64,000 nt of DNA from Weeksellaceae bacterium (GTDB taxonomy: Bacteria; Bacteroidota; Bacteroidia; Flavobacteriales; Weeksellaceae). Under the pieces are notes generated by a model. The model was not told the DNA's origin and searched no databases. It saw only the letters and a program-made list of their open reading frames with translations. The DNA is taken from positions 248,001 through 312,000 of the forward strand of contig OX460916.1 of assembly GCA_949788275.1 (NCBI GenBank), in the 5' to 3' direction. The translations under genes and the position numbers were made by a program. Positions 18,499-28,280 of the stretch are shown piece after piece. Position 1 is the first letter of the stretch. Each line of letters starts with the position of its first letter.

Positions 18499-18714
18499 CG
18501 GAATAGTAAGCCGAAACTCCAAATTTTAGCCTTAACTCGTTATTGAGTCAAATCATTGTTGTGTACAGTTATATTTTATGAGAACCTCTCACATCAATTA
18601 AATAGGAGTTGTTTGTTTTATGAAGCAATAAAATTGTTTATAAAAGCATCCATCTTTAATTATAATCAATTGAATGATGGTCAATTAATTTAATGATTGA
18701 CTCCGTTTTTTTTT

Positions 18715-18835
18715 GGGCGGCCGCTACGCGCTGGGCTTTCCGCACTCGCTTTTCGGTTTCGTTTCACTTCACCCAAAAGCTCAAACAATTGCTGCAATCC
18801 CTGCCGCAAATTTTCGGTGAATGGAAGAATTCGGG
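18715..18835 (+). repeat. family A repeat, copy A3, class with tail
   Basis: Core 18715-18808 matches A2; it has no hairpin after it. Instead a 27-base tail follows (AATTTTCGGTGAATGGAAGA, then ATTCGG) that is also present at A4 and, slightly diverged, at A6. The intergenic region on either side (18499-18714, 18836-18891) is AT-rich and otherwise empty. Confidence 0.88.
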
Positions 18836-18891
18836 AAATAATTGCAAGAGTACCAAAACACCTAACGGCGTTTGTCTCGCGAAACTTCCTT

Positions 18892-20043
18892 TTATGGAAG
18901 TTTTTTAGAATACGGTGTTGCAGGAGGAATAATGAGTGCATCGTATTTTTCAATATAACGAACACTATTTTCACTTAACCGAATGTTATTTAGAATACTT
19001 AATTCATTTAATTTATGTAAATCGATCACAGTCCACCGATTGGGTAAAGTAAATTTTAAAATCTCCTTATCATCCTCTTCAATAATATCGTTTATTTTTC
19101 CTGTTTTTTCATTGAGTATGTATCTGGGAAAAGTAATTACCGAAAAAGATTGAGTTTTATTGAAGTTGGCCAACTCATAAATCAGGTTACCCACTTCTAG
19201 ATTTCCACTAAAACTTAGGCCCCTCGCTGTATGAACTGCGCCTAATTTAATAAACAGTTTTGGTGATTTTTCCTTTGTGTTTTTAGAATGATAGTATGTA
19301 ACGAAATTGCGTTTCATAAGATCAACTCTCCGTTCCCAAAAACCCAAGGTTAACTGATGATTAATTTCTAGTGAAAGCTCAAATTGTTGAATCAAAGGCT
19401 TGTTTATTGCATTGTTCGATAAGGATAAAAATTCTTTTACATCACTAGATAGAAGTGTTTTATTCATTAAATACGGATTAAAATTCTTTTTTCCTTTCCT
19501 ATATTCCGATTCAATAAAAGTGTATACCCGACGATAGAGGGCTTCTGAAATTTTACCTTTATCGGCATTGGAATACAACTCATCGATATACGTCAAATAT
19601 GAACCATAATTTTCAAAATCGATTCCATGAAGTTGCATTGAATAGTGCTTTAACTGTTGAAGCGTCTTTTCTTCTTCTTTTGTGCTAAAAAAACCAAAAG
19701 GAGGAAGATGAGTCTGTCCCTTGTATTTTGAATAGTAAAGCGCTAATGGAATAGAGCGCTCGGTTAAATCGGTAAGTTTAACAGCGGCCATTGGTCCAAT
19801 CTCAGTGAGGTAATCATTGTATCCATTTTCTTTTAAGAAAGGGATTAATGCACTTACAAATGTCTCAATCAAATGTATATGGTGCTGTTCACCAACTAAA
19901 AAAAACTGTGCTTCGGCTATCCTTTTTTTTAGAAAATGGGCCCCATCGTGGTTCATCTGTCCCAAAGAATCCAAGGAAAAATAGGAGGTAGATGTTTTAA
20001 GAATATCCTCTGTCTTTTGAGCAAATACAAATAAGCTAAACAA
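18892..20043 (-). CDS. secreted EreA/ChaN-like protein, 5' end uncertain
   Basis: About 383 residues. FFLVGEQHHIHLIETFVSAL near residues 46-65 and LGAVHTARG near 268 are typical of the erythromycin-esterase/ChaN-like fold (TIKI/EreA/ChaN group), whose members are metallohydrolases or haem-binding proteins. The reading frame begins at a TTG inside what looks like the hydrophobic core of a signal peptide (LLFSLFVFAQ). An ATG at 20084 starts a plausible signal peptide in another frame, so a 5' frameshift is possible. The gene follows the barrel gene on the minus strand and is probably in that operon. Exact function not known. Confidence 0.65.
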   Translation of the reverse strand: MFSLFVFAQKTEDILKTSTSYFSLDSLGQMNHDGAHFLKKRIAEAQFFLVGEQHHIHLIETFVSALIPFLKENGYNDYLTEIGPMAAVKLTDLTERSIPLALYYSKYKGQTHLPPFGFFSTKEEEKTLQQLKHYSMQLHGIDFENYGSYLTYIDELYSNADKGKISEALYRRVYTFIESEYRKGKKNFNPYLMNKTLLSSDVKEFLSLSNNAINKPLIQQFELSLEINHQLTLGFWERRVDLMKRNFVTYYHSKNTKEKSPKLFIKLGAVHTARGLSFSGNLEVGNLIYELANFNKTQSFSVITFPRYILNEKTGKINDIIEEDDKEILKFTLPNRWTVIDLHKLNELSILNNIRLSENSVRYIEKYDALIIPPATPYSKKLP

Positions 20044-20166
20044 TAAAAAGCAGAGGTACTGTATTGCTTGAAATGAAAAATCATCGGTATATAGGGTATA
20101 ATGTATACGGTTTGTTTAATCACACAGCCGTAAGGCTCTCTCAGGGCTAAGCAAGTGATCAATGTG

Positions 20167-20418
20167 GGAATAAAAATATAAAAAACAACCACAAAAACCA
20201 ATAAAAAATTAAATTAATTCGTTGATATGTAGTGGTTTGTCTTGATAAGAAGTGTTGAGGTAAATTAACTGTATCGATTAAAAATGATACTTCAAACCCA
20301 TTACAATATACCCATCCAACATCGCAGTTTCTATGTTGTCGATGCTAATGTTGGTAAATCTTGAAACCAGTTTTGTGTTGTTCTTTAAATTAAAAATATT
20401 ATTTCCATACGCCGAATA
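20167..20418 (-). repeat. partner copy of the 16755-17006 duplication
   Basis: The end of the intact barrel gene and the ~110-bp spacer after it; near-identical to 16755-17006 with only scattered substitutions. Marks a past duplication of the barrel-gene region. Confidence 0.9.
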
Positions 20419-22899
20419 GGTCCATCTTTTATTCCGACTATCCAACGTAAGTGTGGGCGATACCATAAACTGTTTATTTTTTCCTAACGGACTTTCTTGG
20501 TGTAAATTAGTGAATTTTACATCCCATATTAGTTGCTCTTGTATCAAGCCTTTCAACTTTACAAAACCATTGTAAGTGGAAATCGCCGACGAAGATTGGT
20601 TATAGCTTTGTCTTAAAGCGGTCTTATTAAACTGCATTCCTGCCTCAAATTGAAAAGTCTTCTGCTTAAAATGCGAGAAGATGTTTAAGCGGTAGATCCA
20701 CGTTGAATTGGCTTGAACAGAAGGATGATCATTCAAATAATTCAAGTTCTTCATGTAATTTACATGAAGAAAATTTTTCACGCTGAACGGAATTTTCCGA
20801 AATTTTTTATTGACGATCACTCGCCCTTCATAACCCTCTTCAAAAGGGGAAAACACATAGACATTGGCAACATAATTATCCATAAAACGATTGGTCAGAA
20901 TAAGGCTATTTTTCCGGTGGGTATAGCCCACATAACTATTAAGCATCCATTCTTTTAGCGGTTCGAAACGCATATAATTCAACGAAATGTTTCGGGCATT
21001 GGTCAAAGTCGTGTTGTTTGCTAGTTTGCTTTGTGTAACTGTTCTATAGTCTAAAAGAATTGGATTTTCAGCCAGATGTAAAACCCCGAAATTCTGATGA
21101 GATAAGCCTCCACTCAACGTTAGCTTCTGTGCAAAAGAAAAAACATAGGCTAAACTAAGCAGTGGTTCATAACGTAGTTCTGCAGAATTTTTTTTATAAT
21201 CGCTCATATAAAAACGAAGTTTATTCTCCGTAGCCAAGACCCATTTTTTCGTCAGATAATGAGTCGTCTTAATAAGTAATTGCGGCACTTGATTGGTTAA
21301 GTGTATATCATTGGTATAAACCGTTTCCTTAATCGCCGTTTCCAATTTCTGGTAATCATTCAAGTAATCCAAAGCAAAACTATAGTTATCCTTGTTGTGC
21401 TTGTATAGAAGGCGGTTATTAAGAGTAGACGTCCAGTTCATAAATTTGTACTTCTGAAAAAGAGGCATGGAATCATCTAAAAATAGGAAAGATTGATCGC
21501 TCTCCATGTGCAAGTCCTTTCTATTGGTTGAATAATTTTGAGAAGCCTCAGACCTAAAAGTCCAACGATCATTCAATTTTCTTTGGTAGAGGAGGGTATA
21601 ACCCATTGTTAAATTGCTGTTTTTTCTGTAAGTCGAATACGCTTTATGGTCACTATGCTCGTCAATTTCCAAGGACTCATCCGATTCATCCGTATTTGGA
21701 TTAACGTTAAGCTGTAAGGTCCAGAAGTCTTTTGGATTCGCTGTATATTTTACATTCAAATAGGTTGTGTTTAACATCCACATACTCCGGTCAGCGAGTA
21801 ACTCGTTAAACCGAAGATTGGCGTCATTTAAAAATATGCGGTTCCGAAAGACATGGGTGCGCTGTTTCGAATAATTTAGAAAATTGTAACCGTTAACATT
21901 CAATTTATCGCTCGTTTTGGTGTAGTTAAAGGCCAGAAAACGGTTGTTTTTCTTAGAAAAATGATCATCATTGAAAATAAATTTCGGAAATTGATTAAAA
22001 TCCAATTTTGTCACCTGATTCATCGATGATGAAGAAAAATGAACGATTCCCCCTCTCATTTCAATATAATCTTCAATCGTTATCGGCGATGTTCCAAGAT
22101 TATTAAAATCGGCAATTATGCTTAAGTTACCAGCATCTACAAACCGAAAAAGATTACCATGATTGTTGTATTTATTTTGCAGACCACCATCCATGGCAAA
22201 GTTTCCTATAAATTTGTTTTTATATTCCGCTTTCATTTTCAAATTTAAAACGGTTTTTCCACCTTTTTCTTCATGTACATTCGCCGAATAATTACGTAAC
22301 AAATCGGCTTCATCAATCATGTCGGCTTTCAAGTTTTGAGTAGCCATTTGGTGTTTATTCCCAAAAAAATCATGACCGTCTACCAACAATTGATCAATTT
22401 TTTTACCCTGATGACTTACAATCCCTTTTTCATCCACATCTATACCAGGTAATTTATTCAAGGCGTCGCCCAGATTTCGTTCCGTTCCATCCTTTACGCT
22501 TTTTAGGTTGTAAGTAATGGTATCCTCCCTAAGCGTAAAACTTTTCGGATAGCCGGTGATTAAAACTTCCTTTAATTGAATGTTGTCCTCTTTCCTCAAG
22601 TGAACAATCACTTTCAGGTGGTCATTAATGGTAATCCTCTTTTCATCGGCCACATACCCCAACAAGCCTACTTTCATCAATACACTATCAGCCTTTACGT
22701 CCAAGAAAGTTTTATTTCCAAGTTTATCACTAAAACCGAAATGCAGCGTGTGCCTATCTTTTAAACTCAGAAGTTGAATACTGGCGTTGCTAAGTGGTTG
22801 ATTAAAATGATCTAAAACACTAACTTCAACCGATTGAGCAAGAGTCTGTTGGTGAAAAAGGCACATCAAAAATAAGACGATGTTTCGTATTACAACCAT
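20278..22899 (-). CDS. outer-membrane beta-barrel protein, TonB-receptor-like
   Basis: 873 residues. Signal peptide (about 1-21), then a carboxypeptidase-like regulatory/CNA-B type domain (22-105: SVEVSVLDHFNQPLSNASIQ), a plug-like segment (about 110-225: YPKSFTLREDTITYNLKSVK, LGDALNKLPGIDVDEKG, DQLLVDGHDFFG) and a long C-terminal barrel with alternating aromatic strands ending in KYHF, the typical outer-membrane signature. No TonB box is evident, so it belongs to the 'outer membrane beta-barrel family' related to TonB receptors. Its ATG overlaps the GLPGLI stop codon (TAATG), showing coupling. A dead copy lies at 16866. Confidence 0.85.
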   Translation of the reverse strand: MVVIRNIVLFLMCLFHQQTLAQSVEVSVLDHFNQPLSNASIQLLSLKDRHTLHFGFSDKLGNKTFLDVKADSVLMKVGLLGYVADEKRITINDHLKVIVHLRKEDNIQLKEVLITGYPKSFTLREDTITYNLKSVKDGTERNLGDALNKLPGIDVDEKGIVSHQGKKIDQLLVDGHDFFGNKHQMATQNLKADMIDEADLLRNYSANVHEEKGGKTVLNLKMKAEYKNKFIGNFAMDGGLQNKYNNHGNLFRFVDAGNLSIIADFNNLGTSPITIEDYIEMRGGIVHFSSSSMNQVTKLDFNQFPKFIFNDDHFSKKNNRFLAFNYTKTSDKLNVNGYNFLNYSKQRTHVFRNRIFLNDANLRFNELLADRSMWMLNTTYLNVKYTANPKDFWTLQLNVNPNTDESDESLEIDEHSDHKAYSTYRKNSNLTMGYTLLYQRKLNDRWTFRSEASQNYSTNRKDLHMESDQSFLFLDDSMPLFQKYKFMNWTSTLNNRLLYKHNKDNYSFALDYLNDYQKLETAIKETVYTNDIHLTNQVPQLLIKTTHYLTKKWVLATENKLRFYMSDYKKNSAELRYEPLLSLAYVFSFAQKLTLSGGLSHQNFGVLHLAENPILLDYRTVTQSKLANNTTLTNARNISLNYMRFEPLKEWMLNSYVGYTHRKNSLILTNRFMDNYVANVYVFSPFEEGYEGRVIVNKKFRKIPFSVKNFLHVNYMKNLNYLNDHPSVQANSTWIYRLNIFSHFKQKTFQFEAGMQFNKTALRQSYNQSSSAISTYNGFVKLKGLIQEQLIWDVKFTNLHQESPLGKNKQFMVSPTLTLDSRNKRWTYSAYGNNIFNLKNNTKLVSRFTNISIDNIETAMLDGYIVMGLKYHF

Positions 22900-23789
22900 T
22901 AATTACTTCGTATAATCCGTAATCTTTCCGTTCTATTACCCTCTGTTTTATCGTAGTCCTGACGATTCTTTAATTCCTCAACAATTTTATCCATTTCCGT
23001 TTTCGAGATTTTTTTACCCTCTGCCAAAGGCTGGATAATCAATTTTTCTGGAAATTTAATTTTGGTCGCATAAATAGACAGACTAGGATTTTCTATTTTT
23101 AAGATTAAACCGGGTAAGCCTTGGTAGATTGAGGGCCCGTTCGAAATCGCAATATCCTCAGTAAACCAAGCTTTGGTAATCATGCCGTTCTTGTTTGTTG
23201 ATGTTGCCGTTTTGCATAAATAGCCACTAATCTCAACCGTTTCAGAACCAATTTCCCAATCAAAATTTCTTAATTGCTCCTCAATAAGGTAAGTGTCTCC
23301 TCTAAAAATACGTTGATTAATTAATTTTTTATTTTCAAAATCCTTGAAATAATTCGAATAACCGATACTGTAGTTTTTCACTGCTTTTATGGTTGTATTG
23401 CCTTCAGTACTCTCTTCCACTTCATCGGCTATTTTAACATCACTCGCCATTTGATAAACCGAATTCTTCGAATTCGCCTTGAGAATAAATAATTGATCTT
23501 TCCAAAGTTTCTCTTTTAATATAGCCTTTCGATCATCAGACAACTTATTGAGTTTTTCATCCTCCAGTTTTATCGATAAAGTGTAATAAACCTCTATATT
23601 TTGTGAAACCTCAGTATGCTTTTCTTTTTCTTTTTTATCTATGTTGTAATCATTCGTGTTTACGAAGGTATTTTTTAGTTGACAGTTATTAATGACATCC
23701 TTACAAAGTTTACGGTCATTCAAATATGTGTTTGCTTTTGTCATCGAGGAAAAACATAACACAATAAGTATTAAAATAATAGTTCTCAT
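22899..23789 (-). CDS. GLPGLI family protein
   Basis: 296 residues with a signal peptide (MRTIILILIVLCFSSMTKAN). YQGLPGLILKIEN near residues 221-233 contains the GLPGLI motif that defines the family, with the usual KAWFTEDIAIS.GP before it. These periplasmic proteins of Bacteroidota are of unknown function and commonly sit next to TonB-receptor-like barrels, as here (one-base stop/start overlap). The pair probably works together in uptake or in surface assembly; that is inference from context. Confidence 0.9.
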   Translation of the reverse strand: MRTIILILIVLCFSSMTKANTYLNDRKLCKDVINNCQLKNTFVNTNDYNIDKKEKEKHTEVSQNIEVYYTLSIKLEDEKLNKLSDDRKAILKEKLWKDQLFILKANSKNSVYQMASDVKIADEVEESTEGNTTIKAVKNYSIGYSNYFKDFENKKLINQRIFRGDTYLIEEQLRNFDWEIGSETVEISGYLCKTATSTNKNGMITKAWFTEDIAISNGPSIYQGLPGLILKIENPSLSIYATKIKFPEKLIIQPLAEGKKISKTEMDKIVEELKNRQDYDKTEGNRTERLRIIRSN

Positions 23790-23990
23790 GGATTATAAAA
23801 TTTACTATTCTTAATAAAATGCTTCCTTCTAAAAATAAGAATAGTAAAAAATAAATACCAAGTTTTACCAAGTCAAAAATATGTTAAATATATTGTAAGT
23901 AATTTAACAGTAGTGTTTTATAGTTGTTTTGGCTCTTGTTTTTCAAAGTGTTTCAATAGATTTTCAACATATAATTACTACTATTTTTTT

Positions 23991-24111
23991 GGGCGGCCGC
24001 TCCGCGCCGGGCTTTCCGCACTCGCTTTTCGGTTTCGTTTCACTTCACCCAAAAGCTCAAACAATTGCTACAATCCCTGCCGCAAATTTTCGGTGAATGG
24101 AAGAATTCGGG
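23991..24111 (+). repeat. family A repeat, copy A4, class with tail
   Basis: Core 23991-24084 differs from A3 at only a few bases; the same tail follows to 24111. The rest of the gap 23790-24248 is AT-rich leader sequence on the left and an unassigned 130 bp on the right. Confidence 0.88.
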
Positions 24112-24248
24112 AATAAGCCCTAGTACATAGACCTTACTCGCATTCATTTCAATCCCATTGTGAATGCATGGTAGCGCTGGTGACAATAGGTACCCGTAGG
24201 CGAGTATCGAGCCATAGCCTATGGAAAAAAAAGGCAGAATCTAGAAGC

Positions 24249-24758
24249 TTATAAAACTTTTGTTTCAAGGTATTTAAACACCAAGGCGATAAGAACGGCG
24301 ATAATTAAATACTTAAAAGGTAACCTTTGAGAGGTCGATTTAAAAAGGACTTGAATCAGCTGTTTAAATTTTTTATAATCGTAAATAATCACAACAAAGA
24401 CCAGTGATTGATAAACGATGGCCGAACTTAAGGCTGATATTTCATAGAAATAATCTTGGAGAATAATGTTTGAAAGAATAATGGTGAGTAAAATACAACC
24501 AAACATTCGCGTTTTATTCAATAGGAGCGAGAGAGCTCCTAAAATCTCCAGTAGACCTAAAATAATAGGGTAGGCTTTTGTAAACCCGTAGAACTCCCAC
24601 ATACGTATATGTCCTTCTGAAAGGTTCAAAGGCGTTGAATTCGAAAAGTCCCCAAATTGAAATGGCTTTAAAACACCATATATAAACATGGAAGTGGATA
24701 CAAAAAATAGGATACTCCAATAAATAATTTCAATCAATTGTTCTTTATAAGTTCTCAT
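24249..24758 (-). CDS. DoxX-like membrane protein
   Basis: 169 residues with four membrane segments (about 10-28, 66-84, 88-106, 116-134) plus a C-terminal hydrophobic end. GFTKAYPIILGLLEILGALSLLL is the second-helix pattern of DoxX/MauE-type proteins. These are small quinone-linked or redox-partner membrane proteins, often of unknown role. It lies at the left (3') end of the run of accessory genes. Confidence 0.65.
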   Translation of the reverse strand: MRTYKEQLIEIIYWSILFFVSTSMFIYGVLKPFQFGDFSNSTPLNLSEGHIRMWEFYGFTKAYPIILGLLEILGALSLLLNKTRMFGCILLTIILSNIILQDYFYEISALSSAIVYQSLVFVVIIYDYKKFKQLIQVLFKSTSQRLPFKYLIIAVLIALVFKYLETKVL

Positions 24759-24831
24759 TACAACAGTGGTATGGGTTTTATATCAATCCATTAGTCGGTG
24801 ATTTCGGTAAAAAATTACACCCGATTTGAAA

Positions 24832-25500
24832 TTATTTTGCCAACCACGCTTTCCATCGCTCAATTTGTTCACCAGCATCCATTAATTTCTCTTGATGGGT
24901 GTCGTAAAAAACAGCCAATTGCTCACTCTCTGTACCCACACATCCAAGGTTACTCCAAAGGGTTATGAATTCCACAAAATTAGCAGCGAGTCTTTCACCA
25001 TGTAAAGGCCCATCGTCGTGGCTAAGGTAACAAACTTCACCTAACTCATTGAAAGCGATAAAATCACCGTTTGGAACTTCAATAAAGGGAATTTTGTTGT
25101 AATAGTGCTTTCCATAGGCATCGGTAGGATCGTTATAACAATTCGTCAACCAACCTTGATAGGTTTTATACATTTCAGCCAATAAACCAAAGTCCCATAA
25201 GTTAGGCTGTGACTTATAAGCAGAAACACCACCACACCCACAGAAAATAGATATAAACTCTTTGGGTACCTCTTCATCCGTTAATTGCCACCAACATTGC
25301 ACTGCGGAGGAATAGTTCGCTAAAACAGCCTTAAAATCGGTCGGATACGAAATAGAAAAGGCTTGCTCTATCAACTCGATTTCTGAAAGCTCTATAGGTG
25401 GTTGTATTTCAAGCGAATTAAAAGACCATTGACGATCCTGCGCCACCTTTATAATCCAATTCCAGTCTGTCATCCAGTTGTCCCATTGTTGTTTATCCAT
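24832..25500 (-). CDS. SMI1/KNR4 (SUKH) family protein
   Basis: 222 residues. The SUKH fold pattern is seen in ELSEIELIEQAFSISYPTDFKAVLANYS (about 38-65), then GDFIAFNELGEVCYLSHDD, and FVEFITLWSNLGCVG. SUKH-superfamily proteins in bacteria mostly act as immunity proteins against contact-dependent or polymorphic nuclease toxins. No matching toxin is adjacent, which is usual for polyimmunity loci. Cytosolic, no signal peptide. Confidence 0.85.
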   Translation of the reverse strand: MDKQQWDNWMTDWNWIIKVAQDRQWSFNSLEIQPPIELSEIELIEQAFSISYPTDFKAVLANYSSAVQCWWQLTDEEVPKEFISIFCGCGGVSAYKSQPNLWDFGLLAEMYKTYQGWLTNCYNDPTDAYGKHYYNKIPFIEVPNGDFIAFNELGEVCYLSHDDGPLHGERLAANFVEFITLWSNLGCVGTESEQLAVFYDTHQEKLMDAGEQIERWKAWLAK

Positions 25501-25711
25501 AGAAGATTTTCTTGTTTTAGTCTAGATTGAAGTGGTATTTAGTTCGGTACACCCCATAATAAAGGTATTTTAATTTCTGAAGCAGTGAATGCCGATTAGT
25601 TCTTTTCCTAAAGTCTTTCTACGATCTAAAAAAAGTGCAAAAAACATATTCATCTATATCAAAATCACCTCGTATTAAGTGGTTAAAAGGATCTAAATCG
25701 ATTTTATATTT

Positions 25712-26212
25712 TTATAACTCATCTTTATACCAAGTGTTTTCTCCTACAAAACCATATTTTTTAGTGTCAATTTTCCAGCACACTCCATCCTTTTTCAAGA
25801 CAAATTGGTCTTTTGCTTGAGTACCATATTTGTAAATGATTTCGACAACAGCACGGTTTTCCGATTTCATGATGAAAATAATTTGAGTATCCGGATATGA
25901 TAGATATTCATATTTGGTTGGTTTTCCAAACGATCTTCCACCTTGAATTGATTCTTTTAGACTTATGGGGCTTGTTATTTCTTTGCGACGTTTTGCATAT
26001 TCTACCCATAATTCCTTTTCTCCAGGTTGAAGTTGATGTGGCTCATGGGGATTTTTTAAGCTTTTACTTCGTTCAAGTATTTCCTGTTCCAGTATGTTTA
26101 TTTCTTGGAGTATACGAATTAAAAATTCAAGAATTTCTTCTGCCCTATGTTGGTACTTTTCAGACGATTGATTTCTATCAATTTTTAATTTGTCTATGAA
26201 ATTATTTTCCAT
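25712..26212 (-). CDS. NTF2-fold immunity-like protein
   Basis: 166 residues. The N-terminal third is a helix rich in E, K and Q (coiled-coil-like), and the C-terminal part shows beta strands ending with CWKIDTKKYGFVGENTWYKD, which resembles the ending of NTF2-fold immunity proteins from polymorphic toxin systems. I assign this by resemblance; catalytic residues are not expected. Confidence 0.55.
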   Translation of the reverse strand: MENNFIDKLKIDRNQSSEKYQHRAEEILEFLIRILQEINILEQEILERSKSLKNPHEPHQLQPGEKELWVEYAKRRKEITSPISLKESIQGGRSFGKPTKYEYLSYPDTQIIFIMKSENRAVVEIIYKYGTQAKDQFVLKKDGVCWKIDTKKYGFVGENTWYKDEL

Positions 26213-26327
26213 TTCGTTATGCGGATTATTTTGTTCTTTCCCAAAAGGATCAATTTAGTAAATAGTTGTTGGAAGTCTTTAGGCCTGCTCGAACGGCCAA
26301 AAAATTCAAGGTAGCCGAGGTTATTTT

Positions 26328-26933
26328 TTAAGCCTCTGATTTGACTATAAAATTATAAGCATGTTCCGTAAAGTAGATAGGAATATTACCCCACACTAAT
26401 TTTCTTTCTTTGGCCATTTCGTGTGCTTTTTTCATGACTTCCATAAATCTTGAAATAATAATTTGTTCACACCAATCTCTAGCATCTTGCATATCATCAG
26501 TCCATTCGTCATTCTCTTCCTGTTCTTCAATGGATTCAAATAAAGTCTGGAAGTTTTCAAAACCGGTCAAAATATATTCTTTCGTTGTCATTACATCCCT
26601 TTTACAGTCCGAAAGCCATTCCATATCGTCCAGGTCAAGCCCGCCATCTTCTTTATACGCAATTCCATCGATGTACCAAATGTCCGTATTAATGTCAAAT
26701 TCGTTCATTTCAAAGTACATGGCCTTAATTTCAATTTTCGTTGAAATTTCGCTGTGAAATTGGTCAATCCAATCGACTAAATCTTCCAATGGATTGGTAA
26801 AAGTTTTGCCAATGATCTCGTGAAAAGGTGTTTTAGTAATTGTATGAAGTTCAGTTTCCGCAGAATTAATTGCTTTTTCAAAGTCAAGTTTTTCAAGGTC
26901 GGAATTTATTTGTTCGGCAAATTCAAAATTCAT
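26328..26933 (-). CDS. hypothetical acidic protein in immunity run
   Basis: 201 residues, strongly acidic, mostly helical; has DDMEWLSDCKRD and EEQEENDEWTDDMQDARDWC. Ends in HAYNFIVKSEA. No family recognised. Size, charge and setting between SUKH/NTF2-like genes and family C spacer fit an immunity protein; the function is not shown. Confidence 0.6.
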   Translation of the reverse strand: MNFEFAEQINSDLEKLDFEKAINSAETELHTITKTPFHEIIGKTFTNPLEDLVDWIDQFHSEISTKIEIKAMYFEMNEFDINTDIWYIDGIAYKEDGGLDLDDMEWLSDCKRDVMTTKEYILTGFENFQTLFESIEEQEENDEWTDDMQDARDWCEQIIISRFMEVMKKAHEMAKERKLVWGNIPIYFTEHAYNFIVKSEA

Positions 26934-27003
26934 TTTTGTGTCTTTTTAGGGGTAGGATTAACGTGGTTTAATTTTGCGAAGTAGCAGATTAGATAGCCAT
27001 AGC

Positions 27004-27094
27004 TTTTAATCTTACACTAAGCTAAACAACAGCCCTTTATTATTTCATAAATTTATGAAAAAAGGCCATATAAAACGCTGTTGTGACAAAAAAG
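27004..27094 (-). repeat. family C spacer, copy C2
   Basis: 91 nt about 80% identical to 28281-28371. Shared landmarks are CAACAGCC, TTTATAAATTTATGAAAAAA (here TTTCATAAATTTATG) and GTTGTGACAAAAAAG. It lies upstream of the gene at 26328. The open stretch 27055-27261 running through it is not a credible gene. Confidence 0.75.
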
Positions 27095-27201
27095 AGATAT
27101 TTTCTGTTTCTTTCTTAAACCGCCGTTTCACTAATACGATTTTATGTACTTTTTTTTCTCTAAGTCGAATTTATTTTCCTTTAATTTGTCAGCTTGCTTA
27201 T

Positions 27202-27370
27202 GATTTTCTACAATCCTGCCATCCCGCTGGGATTTTGATTAGGAATAAAGTCGTTAGTTGATAGTCGTCTGAAAGAATCGATTAAAACCGCCAGTCCTTT
27301 TACGGCTGTAGCTATCATCGAAGTCCATTTACCACGTTATGGTAGGGGCGAATTGCAATTCGCCCTTCAT
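27202..27370 (+). repeat. composite repeat with family B palindrome, copy B1
   Basis: About 170 bp, near-identical to 32314-32483 in the same orientation: CAATCCTGCCATCCCGCTGG, GTCGTTAGTTGATAGTCGT, ACGGCTGTAGCTATCATCG. It ends in the palindrome GGGCGAATTGCAATTCGCCC (27346-27365). The gap 26934-27470 holds only this and copy C2. Confidence 0.9.
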
Positions 27371-27470
27371 AGTGATCTGAAATCTAGCCTTAAGCGATTT
27401 AAAACTTTAAATCATAAGTAATTCAAAGGTAAATTGGTTTCTATAAACCTGCCATTTTATTAAATTGATG

Positions 27471-28223
27471 TTAGCCGTAGTGTTTTCTTTTTTCAGTTAT
27501 TAATATAAGATTGGATTTGAAGGAATATTTTTTAATGTAAGTAATTATTTCTAATAAATTCCCATATTCATTCATTGAGTTATCTCTTTGAATTTGATTT
27601 AAAACATTTTCGTAATTTGAATCAAATTCTTCAATTTCGATTGTTTTATCTTTAAACTTGGTTAGATTATAAATAGTCTTATCCATTTTTTCATATATTT
27701 TTTCAAACTTAAATTCAGTTTTAAAAATGAATGTCAAAATAACGTTTAAGTTGTCAAGATTATCAATAAATGAAGATTGAATTCCATTTCCATTGTTTAA
27801 GTACTTTTCAAATAATTTGTCTTCATTAGTCAGTTCAGCTAAATCAATATAATCTGGAGCAACAAAATATAGGTCCATGAATAAATCACTTAAGTCAGTT
27901 AAAACGTAAATTTCAACGGTTTCCCTTTTTTCACTGTTTTTAATTTCTTCGCCAACAATATTGTGATTTATAGTCCAATTTTTTCCTAGAAAAACACCAA
28001 TGTTTTTAACAACTTCATTTAAATTTTCACCTAATTGAAGTTTTTTTCTAATAGCATTAATTAATGGTGCAGTTCTATTGTTAAAATCTAAAAAATATTT
28101 TGGTAAACCATCTTCAAAGATAATCCATTCATCAAGTGATAATTCATAAAAAGGAAATGCTCTGAATTGAGAGTTTGATTGTTTAAAAAGGTATGATTCT
28201 GTTTTTAGTTGAAGGGTTTCCAT
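27471..28223 (-). CDS. hypothetical protein in immunity run
   Basis: 250 residues, acidic, no signal peptide. Contains FPFYELSLDEWIIFEDGLPKYFLD, suggestive of a small cytosolic sensor or immunity fold; no family assigned. Its TAA is part of GGCTAAC, and its 3' flank (AACATCAATTTAATAAAATG then GCAGG) resembles that of the gene at 17155. Just upstream of the start, minus-strand CGTTAAGT forms one side of an attC-like site. Confidence 0.6.
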   Translation of the reverse strand: METLQLKTESYLFKQSNSQFRAFPFYELSLDEWIIFEDGLPKYFLDFNNRTAPLINAIRKKLQLGENLNEVVKNIGVFLGKNWTINHNIVGEEIKNSEKRETVEIYVLTDLSDLFMDLYFVAPDYIDLAELTNEDKLFEKYLNNGNGIQSSFIDNLDNLNVILTFIFKTEFKFEKIYEKMDKTIYNLTKFKDKTIEIEEFDSNYENVLNQIQRDNSMNEYGNLLEIITYIKKYSFKSNLILITEKRKHYG

Positions 28224-28280
28224 TGAATTATACTTAACGTTTCGCGGCTTAGCATAAGTGGCGGATTATAAAGCTGAAAC

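Noticed and set aside
18690-18978. Overlapping frames through family A repeat A3
   Set aside because: They arise from the repeat and recur at other copies (12100, 23991) with no protein-like conservation beyond the DNA repeat.
27055-27261. 68-codon plus-strand frame
   Set aside because: It crosses family C and composite B repeats, against the direction of all neighbouring genes, with no protein-like features.
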